DNA of 64,000 bases from Candidatus Angelobacter sp. Gp1-AA117 (GCA_003223515.1 QHVI01000010.1:31789-95788); one strand, 5' to 3'. Shown: positions 6,645 to 15,977, numbered from the stretch's first letter. A program made the numbers and translations. Notes: generated by a model from the letters alone, not told the origin.

Positions 6645-8624
6645 ATGCCGCCACGCCCATCCCTCAGAATAGCCATCGATAGCGGTGGAACCTTCACCGA
6701 CTGTGTGTGGTTGGAAGGCTCCACACTCAGAATCCTGAAAGTTTTTTCTACGCCTGTTGATCCTTCTCAGGCCATTGCCGAAGCAGTCGGTAAAATCTCA
6801 TCTTCTGGGTCTGGAGCCACGGTGCTGCACGGCACCACCGTGGGCACCAATACATTGTTGCAGCGCAAAGGAGCGCGCGTGGCCTTTGTGACCACCTCGG
6901 GATTTGAAGATTCCATCGAGATCGGCCGCCAGCATCGTCCCAGGCTCTATGATTTCTTCTTTGAGAAAGATCCGCCGCTGGCCCCTTCTGAACTTCGGTT
7001 TGGCGTGGAAGAGCGTGTCTCGGCGGAAGGAGAGATTTTGCGTGCCCCCCAAGCCGCCGCATTAGCTGCTTTAGTGGGGCGCATCACGGCCCAGCAGCCG
7101 GAGGCGATTGCGCTCTCGCTCTTGTTCTCCTTTGTGAATCCGCAGAACGAGAAGCAGGTCGCGCAGGCGCTCGAAAAAACCGGTGTTCCGCTTTCCATCT
7201 CTCATCAGATTCTTCCTGAGTTCCGCGAATTCGAGCGCGCCAGCACCGTGCTGGTGAATGCTTACTTGCAGCCGGTGATGCAGAAATATCTTCGCGGCCT
7301 GCAGCGGCGGGTTCAGGGAAGAATTTTCGTAATGCAATCGAGCGGCGGCATCACTGCTCTGGAAACAGCGGCCTCTGAGCCGGTGCGAACCGTGCTTTCC
7401 GGACCTGCCGGTGGTGTGGTGGGCGCTTCGGCGCTGGCCAGGCGCAGCGGTTTCGAAAAGATCATCAGCTTCGATATGGGCGGCACCTCTACTGACGTGG
7501 CTCTCGTAGACGGCGCAGCCTCAACCACCAACGAAGCTGAAGTTGCCGGACTGCCGGTGCGCGTTCCCATTCTCGACATCCATACCGTAGGCGCCGGTGG
7601 AGGCTCGCTGGCCCGCTTTGATGCGGGTGGCGCCTTGCGTGTCGGACCGGAATCAGCGGGCGCTGACCCTGGCCCGATCTGCTATGGACGCGGCCTGCGT
7701 CCGACGGTAACCGATGCCAACCTGCTGCTGGGACGCCTGCCCGCCGACCAGTTCCTGGGCGGAGATTTCAAACTTGATTTGCAACGCGCGCAGAAGCTTA
7801 CGCAGCAGTGGCTGAAAGAGCAGGGAAGCCGCTTACCGGTAGAAGATTTTGCGGCTGGCGTGGTGCGGGTAGTGAATGCCAACATGGAGAAAGCCATCCG
7901 CGTGGTTTCGATTGAACGCGGCTATGATTCGCGCCACTTTTCTCTCGTTGCTTTTGGCGGCGCAGGCGCGATGCATGCCTGCGAGCTTGCACAAGCCCTG
8001 CGCATTCCACGGGTACTTGTTCCCGCATATCCCGGCGCGCTCTCTGCCCTGGGTATCCTGATGAGTGATGTGGTCAAAGATTCATCGCGAACCGTGCTGA
8101 TGCGGGTACGTGAACTGCCCGGCAAGAAACTCGACCGCCTGTATGCGGAGCTGCAGCGCAATATCAGCTCTGAACTGGAGCGCGAAGGCTGGAAGGGCAA
8201 GGTGATTTTTGAGAAGAGCGCCGACCTGCGCTATCGCGGCCAGGGCTACGAGTTGAACCTGTCATTCGGATCTGATCTGCTGGAGCGCTTCCACGCCGAG
8301 CACCACAGGCGCTACGGCTACAGCAGCCCGCAACGCGAGGTGGAGATCGTAACCGTAAGAATGCGGGGGCGGGTGGCCTCGCCGGAAAAGCTGACCAACC
8401 TGAAAATCGAAGGACGGGCTGGAAAGCTGCACACGGCTTCCGCGCACGTGTGGTTTTCCGGAAAGAAATCAAAAGCGCAGGTTCTGCCGCGCGAGGTGCT
8501 GCAGAAAGGCAAGCGTTATCGCGGCCCCGCTGTCATCACCGAGTACAGCGCCACTACCGTGGTACCTCCCGGACTAGCCTTCTACCCGGATAAAGCCGGG
8601 AATCTAGTGATCGAGACCGTCTAA
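6645..8624 (+). CDS. hyuA: Hydantoinase/oxoprolinase family protein (HyuA-like subunit)
   Basis: 659 residues, the normal size of an N-methylhydantoinase A subunit. The actin/ASKHA-type ATP-binding fold is shown by 'IAIDSGGTFTDCVW' at the N-terminus, 'SSGGITALETAASEPVRTVLSGPAGG', 'SFDMGGTSTDVALVDG' near 277 and 'VGAGGGSLARFD'. The HyuA subunit uses ATP to open cyclic amides such as hydantoins or 5-oxoproline, normally together with a HyuB subunit. No HyuB gene lies on either side, so the partner must be encoded elsewhere or the protein acts alone. The exact substrate (5-oxoproline, hydantoin, acetone-type carboxylation) cannot be decided from sequence. Confidence 0.9.
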   Translation: MPPRPSLRIAIDSGGTFTDCVWLEGSTLRILKVFSTPVDPSQAIAEAVGKISSSGSGATVLHGTTVGTNTLLQRKGARVAFVTTSGFEDSIEIGRQHRPRLYDFFFEKDPPLAPSELRFGVEERVSAEGEILRAPQAAALAALVGRITAQQPEAIALSLLFSFVNPQNEKQVAQALEKTGVPLSISHQILPEFREFERASTVLVNAYLQPVMQKYLRGLQRRVQGRIFVMQSSGGITALETAASEPVRTVLSGPAGGVVGASALARRSGFEKIISFDMGGTSTDVALVDGAASTTNEAEVAGLPVRVPILDIHTVGAGGGSLARFDAGGALRVGPESAGADPGPICYGRGLRPTVTDANLLLGRLPADQFLGGDFKLDLQRAQKLTQQWLKEQGSRLPVEDFAAGVVRVVNANMEKAIRVVSIERGYDSRHFSLVAFGGAGAMHACELAQALRIPRVLVPAYPGALSALGILMSDVVKDSSRTVLMRVRELPGKKLDRLYAELQRNISSELEREGWKGKVIFEKSADLRYRGQGYELNLSFGSDLLERFHAEHHRRYGYSSPQREVEIVTVRMRGRVASPEKLTNLKIEGRAGKLHTASAHVWFSGKKSKAQVLPREVLQKGKRYRGPAVITEYSATTVVPPGLAFYPDKAGNLVIETV

Positions 8625-8755
8625 AAACCGCGAAAAGCTTAAGGGCGCTCCCCTTGTTATGCAAATGGGTAAATCAGAAATTAATAAGTTGGTAAGTGGG
8701 TAAATGCAGAGCGAGTGGACACTAAGTGAGATAAAAACTTAGATAAAAACAAAGC

Positions 8756-8775
8756 AGGCGTCCCGAAGGACGCCT
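8756..8775 (-). terminator. Rho-independent terminator after csbD
   Basis: GGCGTCC-CGAA-GGACGCC, a perfect 7-bp stem with a stable tetraloop. Read on the minus strand it is followed by TGCTTTGTTTTTAT, so it ends the CsbD transcript. The plus side (TTCTTTGTT) could also serve. Confidence 0.8.
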
Positions 8776-8797
8776 TCTTTGTTCCCTTGGAGTTCTG

Positions 8798-9031
8798 CTA
8801 TGCAGCGTCTTCCTTCTTCTCCCGGTCAATGTGTTCGCGGTCGCCGCGCATATCGTCAGCGACATCGCGGCCTGCATCTTTTACCTTGCCGATGGCGTTG
8901 CGGGCCTTGCCTTTAATCTGGTCGCCTACTCCTTCGGTCTGGGTTTTTTCGTTGCCGGTCCACTCACCGGCCTGGCGCTTCACGCGGCCCTTTACGTCTT
9001 CTATCTTGCCCTGAATACGATCCTTATCCAT
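8798..9031 (-). CDS. csbD: CsbD family stress-response protein
   Basis: 77 residues, hydrophilic and highly charged, with the family core 'DKDRIQGKIEDVKGRVKRQAGEWTGNEKTQTEGVGDQIKGKARNAIGKVKDA'. CsbD-like proteins are small cytoplasmic proteins induced by general stress; their molecular role is not established. The gene follows the 50-residue membrane-protein gene by 43 bp and ends at a strong terminator, so the two probably form one transcript. Confidence 0.92.
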   Translation of the reverse strand: MDKDRIQGKIEDVKGRVKRQAGEWTGNEKTQTEGVGDQIKGKARNAIGKVKDAGRDVADDMRGDREHIDREKKEDAA

Positions 9032-9074
9032 AAAACCGATTCCTCCCTGAATGAGTTCATTGGTTACAAAGCGA

Positions 9075-9227
9075 TTAAACCGCTGTTCTTCTGCCGGTAA
9101 TGAGCTGGAAGATCAGAGCGATCACGGCCAGCACCAGCAGCAGGTGAATGAATCCTCCCATCGTGTAGCTGGTCACTACGCCCAGCAGCCACAAGACAAG
9201 CAAAACAACAAACAAAGTCCAAAGCAT
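9075..9227 (-). CDS. Small membrane protein, lmo0937/DUF5670-like
   Basis: A 50-residue reading frame with a good GGGTGGGGA ribosome binding site 3-6 bases before the ATG. Two hydrophobic helices are separated by a short Ser-Tyr-Thr-Met-Gly-Gly turn ('VVTSYTMGGFIHLLLVL'), and the protein ends with basic 'TGRRTAV'. This is the pattern of the lmo0937 family of small two-helix membrane proteins, which often lie beside csbD and other stress genes. Its function is unknown. The context (csbD 43 bp downstream, shared terminator) supports a stress-response operon. Confidence 0.85.
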   Translation of the reverse strand: MLWTLFVVLLVLWLLGVVTSYTMGGFIHLLLVLAVIALIFQLITGRRTAV

Positions 9228-9649
9228 AGTCCCCACCCCTGAATGAGAATGTAAGTGTCGTTAGCTAGTAGTTTGGAAGGCAGGATCGGCGGGCAGGTTG
9301 TAAGAAATCGAGAGCTGCCGGTGGATGCAGCAGCGCTGGATTCACCGTGAACCAACCGCATCCACGCTATTCCCTGAGTGCCACCAAGGCGGTTATTCAA
9401 TGTGTCGAGTTGTGGGTCGCCCCAAAAACGAGCCACCACTTAGCCAGGCCACAGGAATGCGACTGCGGGGTCCGGTCGGCGTTTGCCTCTCTCACACACC
9501 CTCAAATCGACTCACCAACAGATTTTCGGCTACGCTCAAAATATCGCCTGCAAGCTCCCGTTGCGCTCACGCTTGCAAGCTTGTGCTCCGCAAAAACTCC
9601 CTACCGCACACCTCACAGTGGCTGTTTCCGAGAGAAAACACCGGGCCAC

Positions 9650-10063
9650 TCAGAACCGCATCACGGACAGACCGGGAATCATATGGAAATGCCGGACATT
9701 GCGGGTTGCCACTCCATATCCAAGTTCTAATGCCGTCACTCCGATCAGTAGATCAGCAAGCGGAAGCCGCATTCCTTTTGCTTGATTCGCTCCATCGATT
9801 TGCCCGGTGCGCAAGGCTATTGCAGCCGTAATTGCATGCACTGGCAGTGCCGTCAACAGTTCCCCGATGAACTGCTCGCGTATGCGTTTTCTTTCTAACG
9901 TATCAGCGCGCTCTGCTCCATGGGCCAATTCCAACAAAGTCAGCACCGATAAAGCAATTTCTGTATCTCCCAGTTGGGAAGAAACGGCAGCCAGCATCTG
10001 CCGTGCATTGTTGCCCTTCCGCTCGGCTGTTATCAGAATGCTGGAATCCAGGATTACTCCCAT
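9650..10063 (-). CDS. vapC: PIN-domain toxin, VapC-like
   Basis: 137 residues. The PIN nuclease acids are in place: D6 in 'VILDSSIL', E45 region in 'LTLLELAHG', and D102-ish in 'RLPLADLLIG', with a final 'ATRNVRHF' strand. VapC toxins are Mg-dependent RNases that cut tRNA or rRNA. The start overlaps the end of the antitoxin gene by 10 bp, the usual arrangement for co-translated toxin-antitoxin pairs. The exact RNA target cannot be predicted. Confidence 0.88.
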   Translation of the reverse strand: MGVILDSSILITAERKGNNARQMLAAVSSQLGDTEIALSVLTLLELAHGAERADTLERKRIREQFIGELLTALPVHAITAAIALRTGQIDGANQAKGMRLPLADLLIGVTALELGYGVATRNVRHFHMIPGLSVMRF

Positions 10064-10332
10064 GCGGAGGAGTCCAATGCTTCGCGATGACTTTCAATAG
10101 CGGCTTGAACATCGTTGGCAAAGTCGGCGTCGATGGTGGCGTTAGAATCCTCCGATAGGAGAGCAATGCATTCCGAGATTGTCCGGCGCACTGGCTCAGC
10201 GGGATGAACTACGGCTACCGGCTGGGAGTTGTGCTCGATGATGACTTCGGTACCAGCTCGCACTCTGGCCAAGAGCGCGGCAAAATCGCTGGCTGCTTCA
10301 ATTTCCGAGATGTGAATGACAAGTTTAGCCAT
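10054..10332 (-). CDS. Phd/YefM-type antitoxin partner of the VapC-like toxin
   Basis: 92 residues. The N-terminal half has the Phd/YefM pattern: 'VIHISEIEAASDFAALLARVRAGTEVIIEHNSQPVAVVHP' , a small DNA-binding fold that usually represses its own operon. The acidic C-terminal half ('LLSEDSNATIDADFANDVQAAI') would wrap the toxin. Just upstream on the minus strand is TATATT, a possible -10, inside an A/T-rich imperfect palindrome that could be the operator. Upstream of the pair, no gene is present for about 890 bp. Confidence 0.85.
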   Translation of the reverse strand: MAKLVIHISEIEAASDFAALLARVRAGTEVIIEHNSQPVAVVHPAEPVRRTISECIALLSEDSNATIDADFANDVQAAIESHREALDSSAWE

Positions 10333-10814
10333 TGGAGATATGACTAATATATAAGGAAGGAAAGGCAGACGTAGCCAAAAATGTGTCGGTGAAAGTCTCC
10401 AACTTCAATAAATCGCAATAGCGTCCCACGAACAATGCACAACAGGTTCAATATCAATCACTTACAAACAGTGGAATTCCACAAGGCACAATAAAGTTTA
10501 AAAAGGTGATTCGGAACCAGGAGGTCCCAGCTACAGAATTGACTACAGTGCTCGTCTGGCATACCACACCAATCTCAGAATTCATTGAATGTAAAGCATG
10601 TGAGGTCAATTGCTCCGAGGTAGAACCCTCTGGGTTTGCACCAGGTATTCTATTGCGCAGCACTTAGATTGGAAAACCAGAAGACTCGTGCCAGCAATTC
10701 TGTGCAAGCGGCAACATCTATTACGATTACTTAATCATCGACACGACGCAGTACATCGTAGGAGTGAAGACCAAAGTACGCGGTTACCGCCATATTGGCC
10801 ATGATCTTTTGAAG

Positions 10815-10843
10815 GGGCCCTCTTCGCCAGGAGGGCCTTTTCT
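10815..10843 (+). terminator. Rho-independent terminator without an obvious gene
   Basis: GGCCCTC (10816-10822), an 8-base loop, GAGGGCC (10831-10837) and TTTTCT. It faces the plus strand, where no intact gene precedes it, so it may mark the end of a decayed gene or an unrecognised small transcript. Confidence 0.65.
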
Positions 10844-11123
10844 CTATGGCGCGATGCTTTTCCGCCCGAATCCTCTTCTTCTATTCAGTTGCGCAATGCG
10901 CTGGAGAAAAGGTAAAAGCTAACTGTTCACTTAACGGAAAATGAACGTTGTGAGTTACGTGTCAGTGTCGCGCCTGCGGCGCTCTATGTTTTCGTTATGA
11001 CGGTATTCCCAGCGCTTAACCACGCCAGCAACCTCAAAGCGGCGGTGTCGGGGGCCCCGGTACGACCTGGGCCAACTTCTTTCGCGCCTACGGCGCTGGA
11101 GCATCGTAGGTTCCATTCACATT

Positions 11124-11219
11124 CGGTATTGCTTAAGTGAACAGTATTGAAGCCAAAAGCCAAAAGCCAAAAGCTAGTAGCTAGTAGCTAGCAGCTAATA
11201 GCTAGCAGCTAGCCGCTAC
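11124..11219. repeat. Composite simple repeat (AGCCAAAAGCC then AGCTAGTAGCTAGCAGC)
   Basis: A copy of the TAAGTGAACAGTAT repeat runs into three AGCCAAA units and then about six degenerate AGCTAGNAGCTA units up to the pepA stop. The unit lengths (7-8 bp) are too short and too variable for a CRISPR. The AGCCAAAAGCC units recur at 25306-25350 and 31930-31992. Confidence 0.75.
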
Positions 11220-11220
11220 T

Positions 11221-12726
11221 CTACGCTCCATTTCGTTCAAACGTCTTAACAAATTCCACTAAGCTTCGTACCGCGATGCCTGACGGCCCTTTGGCCATCC
11301 AGCCTTTGTTGTCGTCGTTCCAGGCGGTACCGGCGATATCGAGATGGATCCAGGGGGTGTCCTCGACGAATTCCTTGAGGAACATGGCTGCGGTGATGGC
11401 GCCTCCCCAGCGTCCGCCGGTATTCATGATGTCGGCAATGTTGGAGCGAATGAGATCAAAGTATTCAGCATCCAGCGGCAGTCGCCAGAATTTTTCTCCG
11501 GAGCGTTTCAGCGCTTTGGTGAAGTGCTGATAGATGTCTTCATCATTGGCGAAGATTCCGGCGTTCACGCCGCCCAGGGCCACCACGCATGCTCCGGTGA
11601 GGGTGGCAGCGTCGATGAGGTGGGTGCAGCCAAGCGTACGCGCGTAGTGTAATCCGTCTGCCAGCACCAGGCGGCCTTCCGCATCGGTATTGATGATCTC
11701 GATGGATTTGCCGGACATGGCAATCTGCACGTCACCGGGTTTCTGGGCCTTGCCGCTGGGCATGTTTTCCGTGGCGCAGACAATGGAGATGACCTTCACC
11801 TTGGGCTTGAGCAGGCCAATGGCCCGCATGGCCCCTACCATGGCTGCGCCTCCAGCCATGTCATATTTCATTTTTTCCATGCCGTCAGCAGGCTTGATGG
11901 AGATGCCGCCGGTATCGAAAGTAATGCCCTTGCCGATCAGGCCAACCACGGGTTTCTCCGGCGCGTCCTGCGGCTCATACTTCATCACGATCAGGCGCGG
12001 CTCTTCGTCTGAGCCTTGGGCGACGCTCCAGAAGGCCCCCATCTTCATTTCTTTAATTTTGTCGGGACCGTAGATTTCGCATTTCAGTCCTACGCTCTCA
12101 CACATCTTGCGCGTACGGTCCGCGAACATGGTTGGAGTAAGGTGGTTGCTGGGCTCATTGACAAGTTCGCGGGTAAAGTTCTGCGATTCGCCGATGATGC
12201 GCCCCTGTTCGAGACTCTGCTGCAGCTTGTTCTTATCAGAGCCTTCGGGCGCGGCAACTGTTACGTCTTTCATCTGCAGGTCTTTGCGGTCGCTGCGATA
12301 GGTATCCGGATCGAAGTTGGCGATGAAGGAGCCTTCGACAATAGCGCGCACGGCATCTTCAGCGCCGCTGGAGAGGTCGGGAAGAGCAAAAGCGCAGCTC
12401 TTGATCATCTTGGGTTTCAGGAATCTGAGGGCTGCGCCAGCCGCTTTGCGCAGCTCGGTGTGGCCGAATTTGTCTCCTTTGCCGCCGCCCACGATCAGCA
12501 GCCGTTTGGCCTTCAAGCCTTCCGGACGATGCAGCATGATGGCTTCGGCCAGCTTGCCGGTGACCTCGCCGGTGCTCATCAGTTCGGCTGCGGCCTTTTC
12601 CGCACCCGCATGTTTCAAGGCGAATTTCGCATTGCTCTTCTGTTTATCTCCGTGGTCCAGGGCGAAGACCACAAGACATTCGCTTTCGATTTCTGCAAGG
12701 TTCCCAACCACCAGTTTTGTTTCCAT
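11221..12726 (-). CDS. pepA: Leucyl aminopeptidase (M17 family)
   Basis: 501 residues from ATG 12726, chosen because GAGGAG lies 5 bases upstream and the upstream extension is unlike the family. The N-terminal macrodomain-like half is followed by the catalytic half with 'GKGITFDTGGISIKP' (metal-binding Lys/Asp region), 'MKYDMAGGAAM' and the PepA signature 'NTDAEGRLVLADGL'. The enzyme is a hexameric di-metal exopeptidase of the cytoplasm that frees N-terminal leucine and related residues; PepA can also bind DNA in some bacteria. It lies 8 bp downstream of smpB and is probably co-transcribed with it. Confidence 0.95.
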   Translation of the reverse strand: METKLVVGNLAEIESECLVVFALDHGDKQKSNAKFALKHAGAEKAAAELMSTGEVTGKLAEAIMLHRPEGLKAKRLLIVGGGKGDKFGHTELRKAAGAALRFLKPKMIKSCAFALPDLSSGAEDAVRAIVEGSFIANFDPDTYRSDRKDLQMKDVTVAAPEGSDKNKLQQSLEQGRIIGESQNFTRELVNEPSNHLTPTMFADRTRKMCESVGLKCEIYGPDKIKEMKMGAFWSVAQGSDEEPRLIVMKYEPQDAPEKPVVGLIGKGITFDTGGISIKPADGMEKMKYDMAGGAAMVGAMRAIGLLKPKVKVISIVCATENMPSGKAQKPGDVQIAMSGKSIEIINTDAEGRLVLADGLHYARTLGCTHLIDAATLTGACVVALGGVNAGIFANDEDIYQHFTKALKRSGEKFWRLPLDAEYFDLIRSNIADIMNTGGRWGGAITAAMFLKEFVEDTPWIHLDIAGTAWNDDNKGWMAKGPSGIAVRSLVEFVKTFERNGA

Positions 12727-12734
12727 GATCTCCT

Positions 12735-13262
12735 CTAGCTTTTTCTGGAGCGCGCGATGGCTTCGCGGGCTTCCCGGTCGGCAGTGCGCCGCCGTTCGGT
12801 TTCTCGTTTGTCCCAACTCTGCTTGCCCTTGGCCAGGGCAATCTCACACTTGATTTTTCCGTTGCGGAAATACATGCGGGTGGGGACTAAGGTGTATCCG
12901 CGCTGCTGGCTTTTTCCCAGCAGCTTGCGTAATTGGTCTCTATGTACAAGAAGTTTGCGGGTGCGCAGCGGAGCATGGTTGGCGTAGCTTCCATGTTCGT
13001 AAGCCCCGATATGAGCATTCAGGAGCCAGAGTTCGCCGTCTTTGACCAGCGCATAGGCATCCTTGAGATTGGCGCGACCCGCCCGGATGGATTTAACCTC
13101 CGACCCGGTGAGCACCACTCCGGTTTCCAGCTTGTCTTCCAGAAAATAATTATGACCTGCGGACCGGTTCTGCGTGGCATCCCGCTCCCCGGAGGCGACG
13201 GGATCGCGCTTCAGGTTCCTGGGCTTATTCGGTTCGGTCTGGTGAACTGTATGACGGGCCAT
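12735..13262 (-). CDS. smpB: SsrA-binding protein SmpB
   Basis: 175 residues; the core 'AGHNYFLEDKLETGVVLTGSEVKSIRAGRANLKDAYALVKDGELWLLNAHIGAYEHGSYANHAPLRTRKLL' is the SmpB beta-barrel, followed by the basic C-terminal tail 'WDKRETERRRTADREAREAIARSRK'. SmpB binds tmRNA and places it in the A site of stalled ribosomes. Compared with E. coli SmpB there is an N-terminal extension of about 25 residues. The ssrA gene was not found in this window. The gene is followed at once by pepA, so tmRNA-tagging and peptide turnover appear to share a transcript. Confidence 0.95.
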   Translation of the reverse strand: MARHTVHQTEPNKPRNLKRDPVASGERDATQNRSAGHNYFLEDKLETGVVLTGSEVKSIRAGRANLKDAYALVKDGELWLLNAHIGAYEHGSYANHAPLRTRKLLVHRDQLRKLLGKSQQRGYTLVPTRMYFRNGKIKCEIALAKGKQSWDKRETERRRTADREAREAIARSRKS

Positions 13263-13371
13263 GACTGCACAACAGGAAAGCTTCCTGCCACTTTCAGCAA
13301 AATTTTTATGCTAGCACACGCAAATCTAACAGGTAACTCCGTTCTGTCTAGGAGTTAGTAATCGTGCGGTG

Positions 13372-13377
13372 TATAAT
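13372..13377 (+). promoter_or_regulatory. Candidate -10 element for the secretin gene
   Basis: A perfect TATAAT preceded directly by TG, about 95 bases before the ATG. No good -35 is visible at 16-18 bases, which fits an extended -10 type promoter. Confidence 0.35.
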
Positions 13378-13472
13378 GCAGGATTTCCAACACTTTACGC
13401 GCGGTTGAGCGTTTGTCAGGGGAGCATACCGCCCAGCTTATTGTTGGTCATTCGGATTCTATAAGGGGTTCC

Positions 13473-15977
13473 ATGAGAAGTTCCGGGAAAACGGTAGCTT
13501 TCATATTGATTTTGCTGTCGGCGGTCGCTTTCGCGTCCGATTCGGTACGCTCGCTCTACAACAAGGGACTTAAGGCAGAGGCCCGCGAGGACTACGAAGC
13601 TGCTTATAACTACTATAAGGCGGCGTGGGAGAAACATCCTGACGACCTGAAATACAAGGTTCCTTACGAGCGCACGCGCATGCTGGCGGCTGCGCAACTG
13701 ATCAAGCAGGGGCAGAAACTGCGCGATGATGGCAAGCTGGAAGATGCCCTCAATCTGTTCATGAAAGCCGCGGCCATTGACCCCAGCAGTGATATGGCCC
13801 TGCAGGAAGCGCGCCGGACGCAGAACATGATCAAAGGCCAGGCAGCTACTGAAGGCGGGGCCGCGCCTGCACAGCCCCCTGAGGAAGATGTGCTGCATAA
13901 GCGTCTGGATGAAGCAGGTGGCCCGGTCGAACTTGCGCCTCTTTCCACCACTCCTCTGCAGGCCCTCCATTTTGCTTCCGCGGATACCAAGCAGATTTAC
14001 GAAACGCTGGGAAGACTGGGCGCCATCAACGTGCTGTTTGATCCCGATTATCAGGGGCGCAGGATAGCGATTGACCTGCAGGGTGTTACCGTCCAGCAGG
14101 CTTTCGATATCGTGGCCCTGGAGTCGCGCACTTTCTGGCGTCCGGTCACACCCAACACCATCTTTGTAGCTGCCGATACGCAGACCAAGCGCAGAGAGCT
14201 TGAGCAGAACGTCGTCAAGACTTTCTATCTGGGCAACGTAGCCACTCCCACCGATCTTCAGGACGTAGTGAACGCCATCCGTACCATTCTGGAAGTGCAG
14301 CGCATTCAGCAGATACCTTCGCAAAACGCCATCGTGGTGCGCGGCACTCCTGACCAGTTGGCGCTGGCCCAGAAGATGATCGACGACATCGATAAGTCAA
14401 AGCCTGAGGTGGTTGTGGATGTGGTTGTAGCCCAGGTGCGGCGCGACAAGGTGCGCATGATGGGCATTCTGCCGCCGCAGAACGCCACTGTCGCCTTGCA
14501 GGGAAGCAATGTAGCCAGCACCGGCACTGGAACCGGTACTGGTACTGGCACAACCACCACCAGCAGCGGCCTGAACTTCAACAGCCTGCAGCATCTGAAC
14601 TCTACCAACTACGCGGTAACCCTCGATCCGGTTCATGCGCAATTGCTGTTCAGTGATTCCAATACCAAGATTCTTGAGAATCCGCGCATTCGCGCTGCGG
14701 ATGGAATTAAGGCCAGCCTTAAAATCGGCGATCGCATTCCGGTGGCTACCGGTTCGTTCGGAACCCCTCTGGGCATCGGCACCGGCGTAGGCGCTCTGGG
14801 CGTGAACACCCAGTTCCAGTATCTCGACGTGGGCGTGAATATTGACATTACACCGCACGTTCATCCTGATGGCGAGATCAGCCTGAAGGTGGCGCTGGAA
14901 ATCTCAAACCAGACCGGCACATCGAGTATCGGCGGCATCAGCCAGCCGATTATCAGCCGCCGTCTTGTTGATCATGAAATCCGCCTGAAAGATGGCGAGA
15001 TGAACATGCTGGGCGGTATTCTGGAAGACCAGATCACCAACAATGGCTCTGGTACTCCAGTGCTGGGACAGATTCCTATCCTGAAATATCTCTTCTCGCA
15101 AAACGATAAGGAACGGCATACCAATGAAGTTGTGTTCCTGCTGGTGCCGCACATCGTACGCGGACAGGAGCTTTCCAACCTGAACCGGCGCGCCTTCGAC
15201 GTGGGCACGGGCATTGGCATCGATTTGCGCAAAGCAGATGTGCCTGTAAATAAGTCGGCGAATGCTCCGGCAACCAATCCTCAGGGTGCTGCGGCTTCAC
15301 GGCAGCAACAGCAGCAGGCAGCGCCGCCCACTCGTCCGGTCGCGCAGGGAACGACAATGCAACAGCCGCCGGTGACGGTGACTCCGGCGCAGCCGCAGCA
15401 GGTGACAGATCAACCGCCTCCAGGAACTCCAGTTCAGCCGCAGCAGCAAACCGGGCAGCAGATTATTCAGCCGGGGCCGCCGCAGCAGAATCCTGCCATG
15501 GCTCCGGCATCTACACCGGCCCAGGCAAAGCCTTCACCGGCAACCCCGGTTTCCACGCCCGGGGTAGCCAGCTTCCACCTTGATCCACCTACGGCGGCGC
15601 CAGCGCAGGGCAGTCAATTCACGCTGAATCTGAATGTTTCCGGCGGACAGGACATTGCCTCGGTGCCGCTGCAGATCACTTACGATTCCAAGGTGGTGCA
15701 GTTCGTGAGCGTATCCAACGGAAGCTTTCTCAGCAAAGATGGACAGAACGTAGCGCTGGTTCATCGCGATGATCCCACTACCGGAACATTGCAGATTTCA
15801 GCGCAGCGTCCGCCCAACACCCCCGGCGTTTCAGGAACCGGAACTGTATTCACCCTGGTGTTTACGGCCAAAGAAAAGGGAACCGGCGTGATTGCGATTA
15901 CCACCCCCGGCGCCCGCAACAGCCAGAACCAGTCGCTGCAGGTCACCGGATCGCAGACGGCCGTCAGCGTGAACTAG
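13473..15977 (+). CDS. Secretin (GspD/PilQ-like) with TPR N-terminus and cohesin-like C-terminus
   Basis: 834 residues from ATG 13473 (AAGGGG 5 bases upstream; a clear signal peptide 'RSSGKTVAFILILLSAVAFA' follows, unlike the longer TTG frame). Domains: signal peptide 1-21; TPR-like helices about 25-100; secretin N-type modules about 155-300 ('VLFDPDYQGRRIAIDLQGVTVQQAFDIV'); secretin barrel about 305-565 ending 'GQIPILKYLF...EVVFLLVPHIVR'; a Q/P-rich linker about 590-690; and a cohesin-like beta domain about 695-834. A GTGTGT... stretch in the barrel is encoded by a short microsatellite. It forms an outer-membrane pore for type IV pili or type II secretion. The two prepilins downstream support that role; what the cohesin-like domain holds is unknown. 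Confidence 0.9.
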   Translation: MRSSGKTVAFILILLSAVAFASDSVRSLYNKGLKAEAREDYEAAYNYYKAAWEKHPDDLKYKVPYERTRMLAAAQLIKQGQKLRDDGKLEDALNLFMKAAAIDPSSDMALQEARRTQNMIKGQAATEGGAAPAQPPEEDVLHKRLDEAGGPVELAPLSTTPLQALHFASADTKQIYETLGRLGAINVLFDPDYQGRRIAIDLQGVTVQQAFDIVALESRTFWRPVTPNTIFVAADTQTKRRELEQNVVKTFYLGNVATPTDLQDVVNAIRTILEVQRIQQIPSQNAIVVRGTPDQLALAQKMIDDIDKSKPEVVVDVVVAQVRRDKVRMMGILPPQNATVALQGSNVASTGTGTGTGTGTTTTSSGLNFNSLQHLNSTNYAVTLDPVHAQLLFSDSNTKILENPRIRAADGIKASLKIGDRIPVATGSFGTPLGIGTGVGALGVNTQFQYLDVGVNIDITPHVHPDGEISLKVALEISNQTGTSSIGGISQPIISRRLVDHEIRLKDGEMNMLGGILEDQITNNGSGTPVLGQIPILKYLFSQNDKERHTNEVVFLLVPHIVRGQELSNLNRRAFDVGTGIGIDLRKADVPVNKSANAPATNPQGAAASRQQQQQAAPPTRPVAQGTTMQQPPVTVTPAQPQQVTDQPPPGTPVQPQQQTGQQIIQPGPPQQNPAMAPASTPAQAKPSPATPVSTPGVASFHLDPPTAAPAQGSQFTLNLNVSGGQDIASVPLQITYDSKVVQFVSVSNGSFLSKDGQNVALVHRDDPTTGTLQISAQRPPNTPGVSGTGTVFTLVFTAKEKGTGVIAITTPGARNSQNQSLQVTGSQTAVSVN

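Larger units (their letters stand above)
10333..11220. other. Gene-free region with repeats and a terminator
   Basis: About 890 bp between the toxin-antitoxin pair and pepA. Reading frames here are short and lack codon structure or ribosome binding sites. One frame over about 10709-10812 (containing QYIVGVKTKVRGYRHIGHD) looks protein-like and ends near a terminator, so it may be the tail of a decayed gene. Also present are GCGCCTRCGGCGC palindromes (about 10969 and 11085) and the repeat at 11124-11219. Confidence 0.5.

Noticed and set aside
9325..9831. Open frames on the plus strand downstream of the small membrane-protein gene
   Set aside because: Codon pattern and composition are not protein-like; they partly oppose the VapC-like gene.
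11160..11219. Possible CRISPR array
   Set aside because: Units are 7-8 bp, contiguous and degenerate; no spacers and no cas genes.
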